Shown piece after piece: positions 51,116-63,124 of a DNA stretch of 64,000 nt. The position numbers and the translations under genes are program-made. Positions within the stretch are counted from its first letter, which is position 1; the number at the start of each line of letters is the position of its first letter. The notes below the pieces were generated by a model. It was not told where the DNA came from. It searched no databases and saw only the letters and a program-made list of their open reading frames with translations. Source of the stretch: Acidobacteriota bacterium (GTDB lineage: Bacteria > Acidobacteriota > Terriglobia > Bryobacterales > Bryobacteraceae); assembly GCA_029776225.1 (NCBI GenBank), contig JAKOTR010000080.1, positions 1-64,000 on the forward strand, written 5' to 3'.

Positions 51116-54009
51116 ACCAGACCGGAAAACAATACTGGCGAAGTCTCGAACAACTCTCAAATACCCCTCAGTTTTCCGAGTGGCTGCATCGCGAGTTTCC
51201 CGAGTCGGCAGCCGTGCTCGATTCCTCTTCCCGCCGGACCATGTTGAAGCTGATGGCCGCTTCTTTCGGCCTGGCGGGGCTGACCGCTTGCAGCCGTCCG
51301 GTGGAAAAGATTCTGCCCGCGGCTAAGGGCTCCGAGGAGTACACTCCCGGCAAGCCGGTTTTCTACAGCACGGTGATGCCTCTGAACGGGGCGGCGACGG
51401 GGCTGATCGTCGAGACGCACGAGGGCCGGCCGACGAAGATCGAGGGCAATCCGGAGCACTCCTCTAGCGGCGGGGCCTGCTCTGCGTTCGCGCAGGCTTC
51501 CATTCTCGATCTGTACGATCCGGACCGCGCGCGCTTCGTAACCCATGAAACGCGGCAATCAAGCTGGGACGAATTCTTTGCCTTTGCGAAGCCGCACTTC
51601 GACCCCACGCAGATGGGCGCGGGCGAGGGTCTGCGTTTCCTGAGCCAGACGGTGAATTCGCCATCGCTGGATGCCGTGCGGGAACACGTGCTTCGCCGCT
51701 ACCCGAAGGCGCGGTGGGTGGAGTACGAACCGGTCTCGCGCGACGAAGAACTGGCCGGTTCGGAGCTGGCGTTCGGACGGCGCCTTCAGGCGCATTACCG
51801 GTTTGATCGAGCGGACGTCGTGGTGTCGCTCGATGCGGACTTCCTCGGGCTCGACAGCCCTGAGGTTCGTTATAGCCGTGACTTCTCGCGGCGCCGCCGG
51901 GTGGCCTCGGAAAAGGATTCGATGAACCGGCTGTACATCGCCGAGAGCCAGTACTCAGTCACGGGCGCGATGGCCGATCACCGTTTCCGCATGCGGGCCG
52001 CGGAAGTGCCCGATTTTGCGGCGGACCTGGCGCGGGAACTGGGCGTTTTGCCTCCGGCTTTGACCGTGCTGAATGCGAACTCGCGCGGCAAACGCGCGGC
52101 GGCAGTGGCTCGGGATTTGAAGCGCAGCCGGGAGCGGTCGATCGTGATCGCCGGTCCTCGGCAACCCGCCGAGGTACACGCGTTGGCGCACCTGATGAAT
52201 TACGCGCTGGGGAACGTGGGGCGGACGGTAGTGTACACCGAGTCGCCGTTCGTCCCCCAGTTGACCGCGCTGAAGGAACTGGCGGAAGAAATGGCCGCCG
52301 GCAAGATCAGTACGCTGGTGATCCTGGGCGGCAACCCCGTTTACGACGCGCCCGCGGACCTCGAATTCGGGGCCGCGATGAAGAAGGTCGCCGTCACGAT
52401 CCATCTCAGTGTTTCGCAAAACGAAACGTCAGCGCTCGCGAAATGGCATCTGCCGGAGGCGCACTACCTGGAAGCGTGGGGCGACGCGCGCGCGCTGGAC
52501 GGCACGGCCTCGATTCAGCAGCCGATGATTCGTCCGCTTTACGGGGGCAAGACGGCGGCGGAGGTGCTGGCCGCGCTCACGGGATACAAAGACCAGCGCG
52601 CGTATGACATCGTCCGGAATTACTGGATGGCGAAGTGGCCTGCGCGCGACGCGGAATCGATGTGGCGGCGCTGCCTGCATGACGGCGTAATTCCGGGCAC
52701 GCAGTACCCGCTGGTCGAGCCGAAGCCCGGCAAAGCGCCGGAGCTGCGCCCAAGCGAGGCGCCTGCCGGCCTTGAACTCGCGTTTTACCCGAGCGCGAGT
52801 GTGTGGGACGGCCGCTTCGCCAATAACGGCTGGCTCCAGGAAACTCCCGAGCCGATGACGAAGCTCACCTGGGATAACGCCGCGCTGGTTAGCCCGGCTA
52901 CCGCCAGGGAATTCGGGCTGGCGACGGGCGACCTCATCAACATCGAGGTTCAGGGACGGCAGGTTCCGATGCCCGTTTGGATTCAGCCCGGGCACGCCGA
53001 CGGCGCGATCTCCGTGGCTCTCGGATACGGGCGTACACGCTGCGGCCGGGTCGGGGATAACGTCGGGCATAACGCGTACAGGATAAGGACCACCGCGAAC
53101 TTCCATTTCGGCAGCGCTTCGATCCAGAAAACGGGACGGAAGTACCGGCTGGCAAGCGCGCAGGAACACTTTGCGATGGAAGGCCGCGCGCCGGTGCGGG
53201 AAGCCACGCTGGAGGAATACCGCAAGGAGCCGCACTTCGCCGCGGAGCACAAAGGCGAGGCGTTCTCGATCTTCGGCGACTTCGATTACTCAAAGGGCTA
53301 CCAGTGGGGCATGGTCATCGACCTGAACGCCTGCATCGGATGCAACGCCTGTACGGTGGCGTGCCAGGCCGAAAACAACATTCCCATCGTGGGCAAGGAC
53401 CAGGTGGCGCGCGGGCGCGAGATGCACTGGATCCGCCTGGACCGCTACTACACGGGTCCGGAAGACGACCCGCAGGCGGTGACGCAGCCGATGAACTGCC
53501 AGCAGTGCGAGCGGGCGCCGTGTGAATCGGTCTGCCCGGTGGGCGCTACAAGCCACAGCCCCGAAGGCCTGAACGATATGGCGTACAACCGCTGCGTCGG
53601 CACGCGGTATTGCGCCAACAACTGCCCGTTCAAGGTGCGCCGGTTCAACTTCCTCAACTACCACAAGGGCCTGACCGAGACGGAAAAGATGGCCTTCAAC
53701 CCCGACGTAACCGTTCGCATGCGCGGGGTGATGGAAAAGTGCACCTACTGCGTGCAGCGCATCGAAGAGAAGAGGATTCAGGCAAAACTCGAGGGGCGCC
53801 GCCCGATCCGCGACGGCGAGATCACGCCGGCGTGCGCGCAGACCTGCCCCGCCGAAGCGATCGTGTTCGGGAACATCAACGATCCGAACAGCCGGGTGGC
53901 GAAGCTGAAAAAACTGAACCGCAATTACACGCTTCTCGATGAGCTGAATTTGAAGCCGCGCACTTCGTATCTGGCGAAGCTGCGTAATCCCAATCCGGAG
54001 CTGGCATAA
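51112..54009 (+). CDS. actB: Alternative complex III subunit B, molybdopterin-like plus iron-sulfur protein
   Basis: This 965-aa protein starts at ATG 51112 and carries a Tat-like lipoprotein signal ([21 protein letters not shown]). Residues about 60-700 resemble the molybdopterin oxidoreductase fold ([40 protein letters not shown]); in this family that domain holds no Mo cofactor. The C-terminal 250 residues are a ferredoxin-like domain with four Cys groups: [36 protein letters not shown], and CTYCVQRI with [10 protein letters not shown]. They should bind three [4Fe-4S] and one [3Fe-4S] cluster and relay electrons to ActA. It is a natural fusion as in other ActB proteins. Confidence 0.95.
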   Translation: MNQTGKQYWRSLEQLSNTPQFSEWLHREFPESAAVLDSSSRRTMLKLMAASFGLAGLTACSRPVEKILPAAKGSEEYTPGKPVFYSTVMPLNGAATGLIVETHEGRPTKIEGNPEHSSSGGACSAFAQASILDLYDPDRARFVTHETRQSSWDEFFAFAKPHFDPTQMGAGEGLRFLSQTVNSPSLDAVREHVLRRYPKARWVEYEPVSRDEELAGSELAFGRRLQAHYRFDRADVVVSLDADFLGLDSPEVRYSRDFSRRRRVASEKDSMNRLYIAESQYSVTGAMADHRFRMRAAEVPDFAADLARELGVLPPALTVLNANSRGKRAAAVARDLKRSRERSIVIAGPRQPAEVHALAHLMNYALGNVGRTVVYTESPFVPQLTALKELAEEMAAGKISTLVILGGNPVYDAPADLEFGAAMKKVAVTIHLSVSQNETSALAKWHLPEAHYLEAWGDARALDGTASIQQPMIRPLYGGKTAAEVLAALTGYKDQRAYDIVRNYWMAKWPARDAESMWRRCLHDGVIPGTQYPLVEPKPGKAPELRPSEAPAGLELAFYPSASVWDGRFANNGWLQETPEPMTKLTWDNAALVSPATAREFGLATGDLINIEVQGRQVPMPVWIQPGHADGAISVALGYGRTRCGRVGDNVGHNAYRIRTTANFHFGSASIQKTGRKYRLASAQEHFAMEGRAPVREATLEEYRKEPHFAAEHKGEAFSIFGDFDYSKGYQWGMVIDLNACIGCNACTVACQAENNIPIVGKDQVARGREMHWIRLDRYYTGPEDDPQAVTQPMNCQQCERAPCESVCPVGATSHSPEGLNDMAYNRCVGTRYCANNCPFKVRRFNFLNYHKGLTETEKMAFNPDVTVRMRGVMEKCTYCVQRIEEKRIQAKLEGRRPIRDGEITPACAQTCPAEAIVFGNINDPNSRVAKLKKLNRNYTLLDELNLKPRTSYLAKLRNPNPELA

Positions 54010-54010
54010 C

Positions 54011-55386
<1,376 letters not shown>

Positions 55387-55390
<4 letters not shown>

Positions 55391-55971
55391 AGGAGCCAAT
55401 GGTAAGAACCGGGACGGCGGCGGCGCCGCAGACGGCGGAAAAGGTCTCGATATACGGCGTGGTGGCGGAGTTCGAGAGCCCGGAAGCGCTCCTCGAAGGG
55501 GTTCGGGCGGCGCGCGCTCTCGGGTACGACAAGATGGACGCGTACACGCCGTTTCCGGTCCACGGGATTGACGAGGCGATGGGCATCCGGCGGTCGCGGC
55601 TCGGCTGGATCGTGCTCGGCGGCGGTATCATCGGCGCGGTTGCCGCGGTTCTGTTGCAGTGGTGGACGGGCGCGGTTGCGTCGCCGCTGGTGGTGGGGGG
55701 CAAGCCTCTGTTCGCGTTCGAATTCGGCCTGCCAATCATCTTCGAGCTGGCGGTCTTGCTGGCGGCTTTCGCGGCCGTCCTGGGCATGCTTGCGTTGAAC
55801 GGCCTGCCCCGTTTCTATCACCCGGTGTTCAAGTATTCGCGGTTCGACCGCGCGGCGGACGACAGATTCCTGCTGGCGCTGGAGGCGAATGGCGCGGGGT
55901 TTGATGCCGAGCAGGCGGCCGAAATTCTCAAATCCGCCGGGGGCAGGCACGTTGAGGTGGTGACGGAATGA
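55387..55971 (+). CDS. actD: Alternative complex III subunit D (DUF3341)
   Basis: This 194-aa protein has a soluble N-terminal domain ([40 protein letters not shown]) and two membrane helices ([20 protein letters not shown] and [20 protein letters not shown]), then [12 protein letters not shown]. This matches ActD, which flanks ActC in the complex. Overlaps of 4 bp on both sides show tight translational coupling. Confidence 0.93.
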
Positions 55972-56546
55972 TGCGGGCGGCTCCAATTCTTTTGGCGCTG
56001 ATTGGCTTGGGCTGCGGCCCGAACACTCCGCCGCTTGAGGTGTTCAACGACATGAAGCATCAGCCGAAGTACTTGCCGCTGGAGGCCAGCCCGCTGTTCG
56101 CCGACGGGAGCGCGAGCCGGCCGGCGCCGGAAGGAACGGTGGCGCGAGGGGAGCTCCGGGAGGATACGGTTTTCTACACCGGCAAGAGCGGCGGCGAGTA
56201 TGCGGCCAATCCGCTGCCGCTCACCATGGAGGTTCTCCAGCGGGGGCGGGAACGGTTCGATATCTACTGCGCGCCGTGCCACGACCGCACCGGCGAGGGC
56301 AGGGGAATTGTGGCGCTGCGCTCGAACTGGCTTCCGGTGAACTTGAACGATGACCGGATTCGCCAAATGCCCGATGGGCAGCTATTCGAAACCATCACGT
56401 ACGGACAGCGCACCATGCCGGGCTACCGATTCCAGATCACGGAACACGACCGCTGGGCGATCGTCGCCTACGTGCGCGCGCTGCATCGCGCGACGAGGGG
56501 CACGATCCAGGATGTTCCGCCGGAACTTAGGAGCGCATTGAGGTGA
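55968..56546 (+). CDS. actE: Alternative complex III subunit E, monoheme cytochrome c lipoprotein
   Basis: This 192-aa protein has a lipoprotein signal (APILLALIGLGCGPN). Its single heme site is YCAPCHDRTGEGRG, with a likely Met ligand in GQRTMPGYRFQI. It carries electrons between alternative complex III and the oxidase on the periplasmic side. It overlaps actD and actF by 4 bp each. Confidence 0.93.
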   Translation: MMRAAPILLALIGLGCGPNTPPLEVFNDMKHQPKYLPLEASPLFADGSASRPAPEGTVARGELREDTVFYTGKSGGEYAANPLPLTMEVLQRGRERFDIYCAPCHDRTGEGRGIVALRSNWLPVNLNDDRIRQMPDGQLFETITYGQRTMPGYRFQITEHDRWAIVAYVRALHRATRGTIQDVPPELRSALR

Positions 56547-57754
56547 GCATGTCAAGCGCGGAGCGGACGGTTCAGGTCCTCGATAACTACGAAATGGATG
56601 CGCGGCTGTGGAGACGCGGCCGCAACGCGCTGGCGCTGTTGGCGCTGGGCGGCTGGGCGGTGCTGGCCGCCGGCTATTCGTCCGGCAGCGCGGCGTTCTA
56701 CCCCGCTTACCTGCTTGCTTTCGTGTACTGGTTGACCATCGCGCTCGGCGCGTTGTTCTTCGTCATGCTGCAACATTTGAGCGGCGCGGCCTGGAGCGTT
56801 ACGAGCCGCCGTGTGGCCGAGACCATCGCGCTGGTGATTCCGTTAAGCGCGGTGCTGTTCCTGCCCATCGTGTTCGGCCTGCCGCAGCTTTACGAGTGGG
56901 CGCGCCCGGAAGTCGTGGCCGCCGACCCCGTGTTGCAAGCCAAGCAGAGCTATCTGAACCCGCGGGGTTTCACCCTCCGCGCGGCCGCGTGTTTTCTCAT
57001 CTGGGGGCTGTGGGCCGTGATTCTGTACCGCAATTCGGTGAAGCAGGATGACGGCGGGACGCTGGAGTTGACCCGCGCGGCAGCGAAGTGGAGCGCGCCG
57101 GGGATGATCCTGCTGGCGCTCACCGTCTCGCTGGCCTCGTTCGACTGGTTGATGTCGCTCGATCCCCACTGGTTCTCGACGGTGTTCGGAATCTACATCT
57201 GGTCGGGTTCGGGACTGGCAGGCTTCGCGGCCATCACGCTGGTGCTGCTGGCGTTCCGGCGGATGGGGATGCTGCGCGCCTCGGTCAACCACGAGCACTA
57301 TCACGACCTCGGGAAATGGCTGTTCGCGCTCACGGTGTTCTGGGCTTACATCGCGTTTAGCCAGTACATGCTGATCTGGTACGGAAACATACCCGAGGAA
57401 ACGGCGTGGTATCACGAGCGCACGGCGGGGACGTGGCGCTCGGTGGCAGCCCTGCTCGTTTTTGGGCGTTTCTTCGTCCCGTTCGCCGTGCTGATGCCGC
57501 GGGCGGCCAAGCGCAACTTAGCCGTGCTGGCCGGTGCGGCCGCCTGGATTCTGCTGATGCAGTACGTCGAGCTGTTCTGGGTGATCATGCCGGTGTTCCG
57601 CACGGAAGCCGGCCTGATGTGGATTGATGTGGCGGCGGTAGCCGCCGTCGGGGCGACATTCGCGCTGGCGTTCTGGTGGCTGCTGCGGCGGCACGCGCTG
57701 GCGCCGGTGGGCGACCTGAGGTTCACAAAGGCTTTGGAGTTTACGAATGTCTGA
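56543..57754 (+). CDS. actF: Alternative complex III subunit F, membrane protein
   Basis: The start is GTG 56543, or ATG 56549 two codons on; the product is about 403 aa. It has about ten membrane helices (AFVYWLTIALGALFFVMLQH, ETIALVIPLSAVLFLPIVFG, WLFALTVFWAYIAFSQYMLI), with SLDPHWFSTVFGIYIWSG and NIPEETAWYHER typical of ActF. It is distantly related to ActC and completes the membrane part of the complex. It overlaps the next small gene by 8 bp. Confidence 0.93.
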   Translation: MSMSSAERTVQVLDNYEMDARLWRRGRNALALLALGGWAVLAAGYSSGSAAFYPAYLLAFVYWLTIALGALFFVMLQHLSGAAWSVTSRRVAETIALVIPLSAVLFLPIVFGLPQLYEWARPEVVAADPVLQAKQSYLNPRGFTLRAAACFLIWGLWAVILYRNSVKQDDGGTLELTRAAAKWSAPGMILLALTVSLASFDWLMSLDPHWFSTVFGIYIWSGSGLAGFAAITLVLLAFRRMGMLRASVNHEHYHDLGKWLFALTVFWAYIAFSQYMLIWYGNIPEETAWYHERTAGTWRSVAALLVFGRFFVPFAVLMPRAAKRNLAVLAGAAAWILLMQYVELFWVIMPVFRTEAGLMWIDVAAVAAVGATFALAFWWLLRRHALAPVGDLRFTKALEFTNV

Positions 57755-58079
57755 TCACGCAGCGCCGCCAACAGGAGCCGGGTTCGATCTCACCGAGCCG
57801 CGCACGCGTTTCATCGCGGCGTTCGGGCTGGTCGCGCTGATCGTGGTGGTGGCGATTGTTTTGGGCCTGCAAGCCTACGTAAATCACGTCACGGAGCAGC
57901 AGGTTTTCAAGCGGGTGCTTGAGCCGGTGTCCGAGGACCTGCGCGCGCTTCGTGCCCGCGAGGACGAAAAGCTGAACACCTACAGCTATATTGACCGCGA
58001 GAAGGGCACGGTACGGCTGCCGATTACGCGAGCCATGGAGCTGCTCTCACAGGAACACGCGCAGGGGGCCGCACAATGA
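57747..58079 (+). CDS. Small single-helix membrane protein of the respiratory operon
   Basis: This 110-aa protein has one transmembrane helix (FGLVALIVVVAIVLGLQAYV) and a periplasmic charged helix (QQVFKRVLEPVSEDLRALRA), ending in RLPITRAMELLSQEH. Small proteins of this type sit between actF and the copper chaperone in several acidobacterial clusters; I know of no assigned function. It overlaps actF by 8 bp and the Sco gene by 4 bp, so it is a true member of the operon. It may assist assembly. Confidence 0.75.
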   Translation: MSDHAAPPTGAGFDLTEPRTRFIAAFGLVALIVVVAIVLGLQAYVNHVTEQQVFKRVLEPVSEDLRALRAREDEKLNTYSYIDREKGTVRLPITRAMELLSQEHAQGAAQ

Positions 58080-58867
58080 GACTGCTCGCCGCATTTCTGG
58101 CGATCGCCGCGGCAACAGGATTGTACGCGGAGCAGGTCGTGCCGCCGCAACTTCAGGGTGTGGGCATCGATGAAAAGCTGGGGCAGCAGATCGATCTCAG
58201 CCTGACGTTCACCGCCGAAAACGGTCAGCCGGTGGCGTTGGGGGAGTTCTTCAACAAGGGCAAGCCGGTGATTCTCGACCTTGTCTATTATTCCTGCCCC
58301 ATGCTGTGCACTCTGGTGCTGAACGGCCAGACAACGGCGCTTGAAAATATTCCCGCTACCGTTGGGAAAGATTTCGATGTGGTTACGATCAGCATCGATC
58401 CCACCGAGACGTTCGAACTCGCGCGGCAGAAACGCGAGGCGTACCTCGCGCAGTACAGGCGCGCTTCCACCGGCTGGCACTTCCTGGTGGATCGCGACGG
58501 CAACGTGAAGAAGCTTGCCGATCAGGTGGGCTTCCGGTACCGCTACGACGAGCAGCGGCAGCAGTACGCGCATGCCGCCGCCATCATGTTGCTGACGCCG
58601 GAAGGCAAAGTGTCGCGCTATCTGTACGGGATCAAGTTCAATCCGAGAGACGTGAGACTGGCGCTCGCCGAGGCGGCGCAATCCAAGTTTTCGCTCAGCG
58701 TGGACCGTGTGCTGCTCTACTGCTTTCAGTATGACCCGGACGCCCAGGGATACGTCCTGTTTGCCAGAAATCTCATGAAAGCGGGCGGAGCGGTGACGGT
58801 GCTTGGGATCGTGACGATGGTGCTCCTGCTGAGGCGGCGGGAAAAGAAGATGGCGGTGGTTCGATGA
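58076..58867 (+). CDS. Sco1/SenC-type copper chaperone
   Basis: This 263-aa protein has an N-terminal signal (RLLAAFLAIAAATGLYA), a thioredoxin-like domain and a C-terminal membrane helix (GGAVTVLGIVTMVLLLRR). Copper ligands are the Cys pair in YYSCPMLCTLVL and His in YAHAAAIMLL. It delivers copper to the CuA site of oxidase subunit II, encoded immediately after it. It overlaps both neighbours by 4 bp. Confidence 0.92.
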   Translation: MRLLAAFLAIAAATGLYAEQVVPPQLQGVGIDEKLGQQIDLSLTFTAENGQPVALGEFFNKGKPVILDLVYYSCPMLCTLVLNGQTTALENIPATVGKDFDVVTISIDPTETFELARQKREAYLAQYRRASTGWHFLVDRDGNVKKLADQVGFRYRYDEQRQQYAHAAAIMLLTPEGKVSRYLYGIKFNPRDVRLALAEAAQSKFSLSVDRVLLYCFQYDPDAQGYVLFARNLMKAGGAVTVLGIVTMVLLLRRREKKMAVVR

Positions 58868-59808
58868 GAGATTGGCTGCGCTCCATATTACTGCCGGCGG
58901 AAGGGACGAGCTATGCGGGCAGTGTAGATAGTCTGTTCTTCTTCCTGTTCTACATGGGCGTGTTTTTCTTCCTGCTCATCGCCGGCCTGCTGACTTACTT
59001 TCTCATCCGTTACCGGCGGCGGGGACCGGACGACAGAACGCCGTACATCGTGAAGAACCACAAGCTGGAAGTCGTCTGGACCCTGATTCCGCTCTCGCTC
59101 GTCATCTTCATCTTCTTCTGGGGTTTCCACACCTACATGGACGCAGCCGTGAGTCCGGGCGACGCGATGGAGATACGGGTCACGGCGAGAAAGTGGGTGT
59201 GGGAGTTTGAATACCCGAACGGGATCCGCTCGCTGAACGAACTGCACGTGCCGCTCAACAAGCCGGTCAAGCTCCTGATGACGTCCGAGGACGTGATCCA
59301 CAGCTTCTACGTGCCCACTTTCCGGATCAAGCAGGACGTGCTCCCGAACACCTACACGCAGCTTTGGTTTACGGCCAAGGAACCCGGAATGCACCGCCTG
59401 TTTTGCGCCGAGTACTGCGGGACGAGCCATTCGGACATGCTGGGCAGAATTTTCGTCGACGACGAAAAGACTTACAACGAATGGCTGGAGACGGGTGGCG
59501 ATGAGGGCAAGGATATGCCCCTGGCGGAGTTCGGCGCGATGCTGTTCAAGAGCCGCGGCTGCAATACCTGCCACACGATCGACGGCACGCGCGGCGAAGG
59601 TCCGAGCTTCCGCGGCGTGTTCGGCAGCCAGGTGAAGCTTCAGGACGGGAGCACGGTCCTCGCCGACGAGAACTACATTCGCGAGTCGATCCTGCGGCCG
59701 CAAGCCAAGATCGTGGCCGGTTACCAGCCGATCATGCCGACCTTCGAGGGAATGCTTCGCGAGCGCGAGATCAACGCGCTGGTGGAGTTCATCAAGGCGC
59801 AGAGGTAA
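58864..59808 (+). CDS. ctaC: Cytochrome c oxidase subunit II with fused cytochrome c domain
   Basis: This 314-aa protein has two membrane helices (FFLFYMGVFFFLLIAGLLTY and VVWTLIPLSLVIFIFFWGFH). The CuA site is formed by His in VIHSFYVP and CAEYCGTSHSDM. Residues about 220-314 are a fused cytochrome c with heme site CNTCH and Met in QPIMPTFEGM. This is the caa3-type form, which takes electrons from ActE or ActA and passes them to subunit I. GC and spacing match the operon. Confidence 0.95.
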   Translation: MRDWLRSILLPAEGTSYAGSVDSLFFFLFYMGVFFFLLIAGLLTYFLIRYRRRGPDDRTPYIVKNHKLEVVWTLIPLSLVIFIFFWGFHTYMDAAVSPGDAMEIRVTARKWVWEFEYPNGIRSLNELHVPLNKPVKLLMTSEDVIHSFYVPTFRIKQDVLPNTYTQLWFTAKEPGMHRLFCAEYCGTSHSDMLGRIFVDDEKTYNEWLETGGDEGKDMPLAEFGAMLFKSRGCNTCHTIDGTRGEGPSFRGVFGSQVKLQDGSTVLADENYIRESILRPQAKIVAGYQPIMPTFEGMLREREINALVEFIKAQR

Positions 59809-59814
59809 ACGCAT

Positions 59815-61457
<1,643 letters not shown>

Positions 61458-61461
<4 letters not shown>

Positions 61462-62123
61462 GCGAGACACCGGTCGTAATCGAACAGCACGGGCACGCGC
61501 CCTTCCTGCAACACCATTTCCACACGGCGGAGCAGCAGGCCGACGCCAGCAAGATCGGCATGTGGCTGTTCCTGGTGACGGAAGTGCTGCTCTTCGGCGG
61601 GCTTTTCGTCGGCTTCGCCGTGATGCAGTCGATGCATCCGGAGGCGTTCTTTGCGGCCCATCATCACCTCGACCGCACTCTCGGCCTGATCAACACGCTG
61701 GTGCTGCTGGTGAGCAGTTACACCATGGTGATGGCGGTCGACAGCGCGCGCAGGGGCAAGCAGCGGGCGTTGATGATCTACCTCCTGCTGACGCTGATGT
61801 TTGCCGCCGTCTTCCTCGGAATCAAGTACATCGAGTACTCGCACAAGTTCCACGAAGGGCTGCTGCCCGGCAAGTATTACAGCCACGCGGGAGACACGGT
61901 GCCCGGGCAGTTCATGTTTTTCAGTTTCTACTTCATGATGACGGGGCTGCACGGCATTCACATCGTGCTGGGCATGGCCGCGATCACCTGGCTTTGCTTC
62001 AGGGCGCGGCGCGGCGACTTCTCGCCCGCCTACTATACGCCGGTGGATATGGTGGGACTCTACTGGCACCTGGTGGACATCATCTGGATTTACCTGTTCC
62101 CGCTGCTGTATCTGATCCAGTGA
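61458..62123 (+). CDS. ctaE: Cytochrome c oxidase subunit III
   Basis: This 221-aa protein has five to seven helices typical of the family ([96 protein letters not shown]). The His-rich N-terminus ([20 protein letters not shown]) is common in this lineage. It supports subunit I stability and proton uptake. Confidence 0.95.
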
Positions 62124-62130
62124 GGAAAGC

Positions 62131-62523
62131 ATGAGTACGGAAGCACACGCAAGTGCGGCGAAGACCTACGGGAAGGTGCTGGGCGCCTTGATCGCGCTGA
62201 CCATCATAACGGTGCTGGCGGCCGGAGTCGATTTCGGCGCGGCAAACGTGGTGATCGCGCTGGCCATCGCCACGTTGAAGGCCAGCCTGGTGGCGCTCTT
62301 CTTCATGCATCTGCTTCACGAAAAGGCGATCAACGCGATCATTTTCGTAAGCGGATTGATTTTTCTTGGCGTGTTTCTCGCCCTGACCATGCTCGATGTG
62401 GTGGTGGCGCGCGAGCCCATCCGTCCGTCGATTCCTGCGCGCGCAACCGCCCCCGCCGCGGCAGCACCTGCTCAGCCTGCGGCAGGACCTGCTCAGCCTA
62501 CGGCAGCGCCCGCTCAGCCTTAG
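62131..62523 (+). CDS. Cytochrome c oxidase subunit IV
   Basis: This 130-aa protein has three membrane helices (KVLGALIALTIITVLAAGVD, NVVIALAIATLKASLVALFF, AIIFVSGLIFLGVFLALTML) with the family motif KASLVALFFMHL. The C-terminal 30 residues are a Pro/Ala/Gln tail built from a repeated 7-residue unit (PAQPAAG, PAQPTAA). It ends the respiratory operon and converges with the GlcG-like gene, overlapping it by 4 bp. Confidence 0.92.
   Translation: MSTEAHASAAKTYGKVLGALIALTIITVLAAGVDFGAANVVIALAIATLKASLVALFFMHLLHEKAINAIIFVSGLIFLGVFLALTMLDVVVAREPIRPSIPARATAPAAAAPAQPAAGPAQPTAAPAQP
62461..62520 (+). repeat. 21-bp tandem repeat in the subunit IV tail
   Basis: Nearly three copies of a 21-bp unit containing GCTCAGCCT encode the C-terminal Pro-Ala-Gln repeat of oxidase subunit IV. 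The copy number may vary between strains. Confidence 0.75.
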
Positions 62524-62912
62524 AAGGCGGCGGCGCCTGCTTCGGCGACCGCCTGGTCCTGGGCCCCCATGCCGCCGCTCACGCCGATTGCACCCACCAC
62601 CTTGCCATTGCGCCGCAGCGGAATGCCGCCGGCGAAGACCATGATCCGCCCGTGGTTCGACTCGTGAATCCCGAAAAATTCCCCGCCGGGCTGGCTGAGT
62701 TTAGCCAGGTCTTTCGTTGAAATATCGAAAGCCCGCGCCGTAAAGGCCTTATTAATGGCGATATTGATGCTGCCGATCCACGCCCCGTCCATGCGCACGT
62801 GGGACACGAGGTTGCCGCCCTCATCGACTACCGCGATGTTCATCGGCTGGCCGATTTCGGTCGCTTTCTTCTCCGCGGCGGCGATCACGCGACGAGCGTC
62901 CGCCAGTGTCAT
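62520..62912 (-). CDS. GlcG/HbpS-family (DUF336) protein
   Basis: ATG 62912 is preceded by AAAGGGGGC; the longer frame upstream is not conserved. The 130-aa protein matches the family throughout: TLADARRVIAAAEKKATEIG, MNIAVVDEGGNLVSHVRMDG, SINIAINKAFTARAFD, GGIPLRRNGKVVGAIGVSGG. Members bind heme or small ligands, or are of unknown role beside glycolate genes. Closeness to the oxidase operon makes a heme link tempting but unproved. Confidence 0.9.
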   Translation of the reverse strand: MTLADARRVIAAAEKKATEIGQPMNIAVVDEGGNLVSHVRMDGAWIGSINIAINKAFTARAFDISTKDLAKLSQPGGEFFGIHESNHGRIMVFAGGIPLRRNGKVVGAIGVSGGMGAQDQAVAEAGAAAF

Positions 62913-63124
62913 GAAGCCCCCTTTGATTGCCTTCAGTATCGGGGCGTGTCCCCATCTTGTCAAGCCGCGCGTATCGCATTGCGGATCTCGATCTTCCGGC
63001 TGGTAGCAGAGTCTCACAGGAAGCGGTATCGTATAAGCAAAGGGGCTCAACCGGCAGGCGCAAAGCATCACTCCCGCGCCCGTGCTAGACTTCCTGTGTT
63101 CATGAGTAGTGGATTTGATCGCCA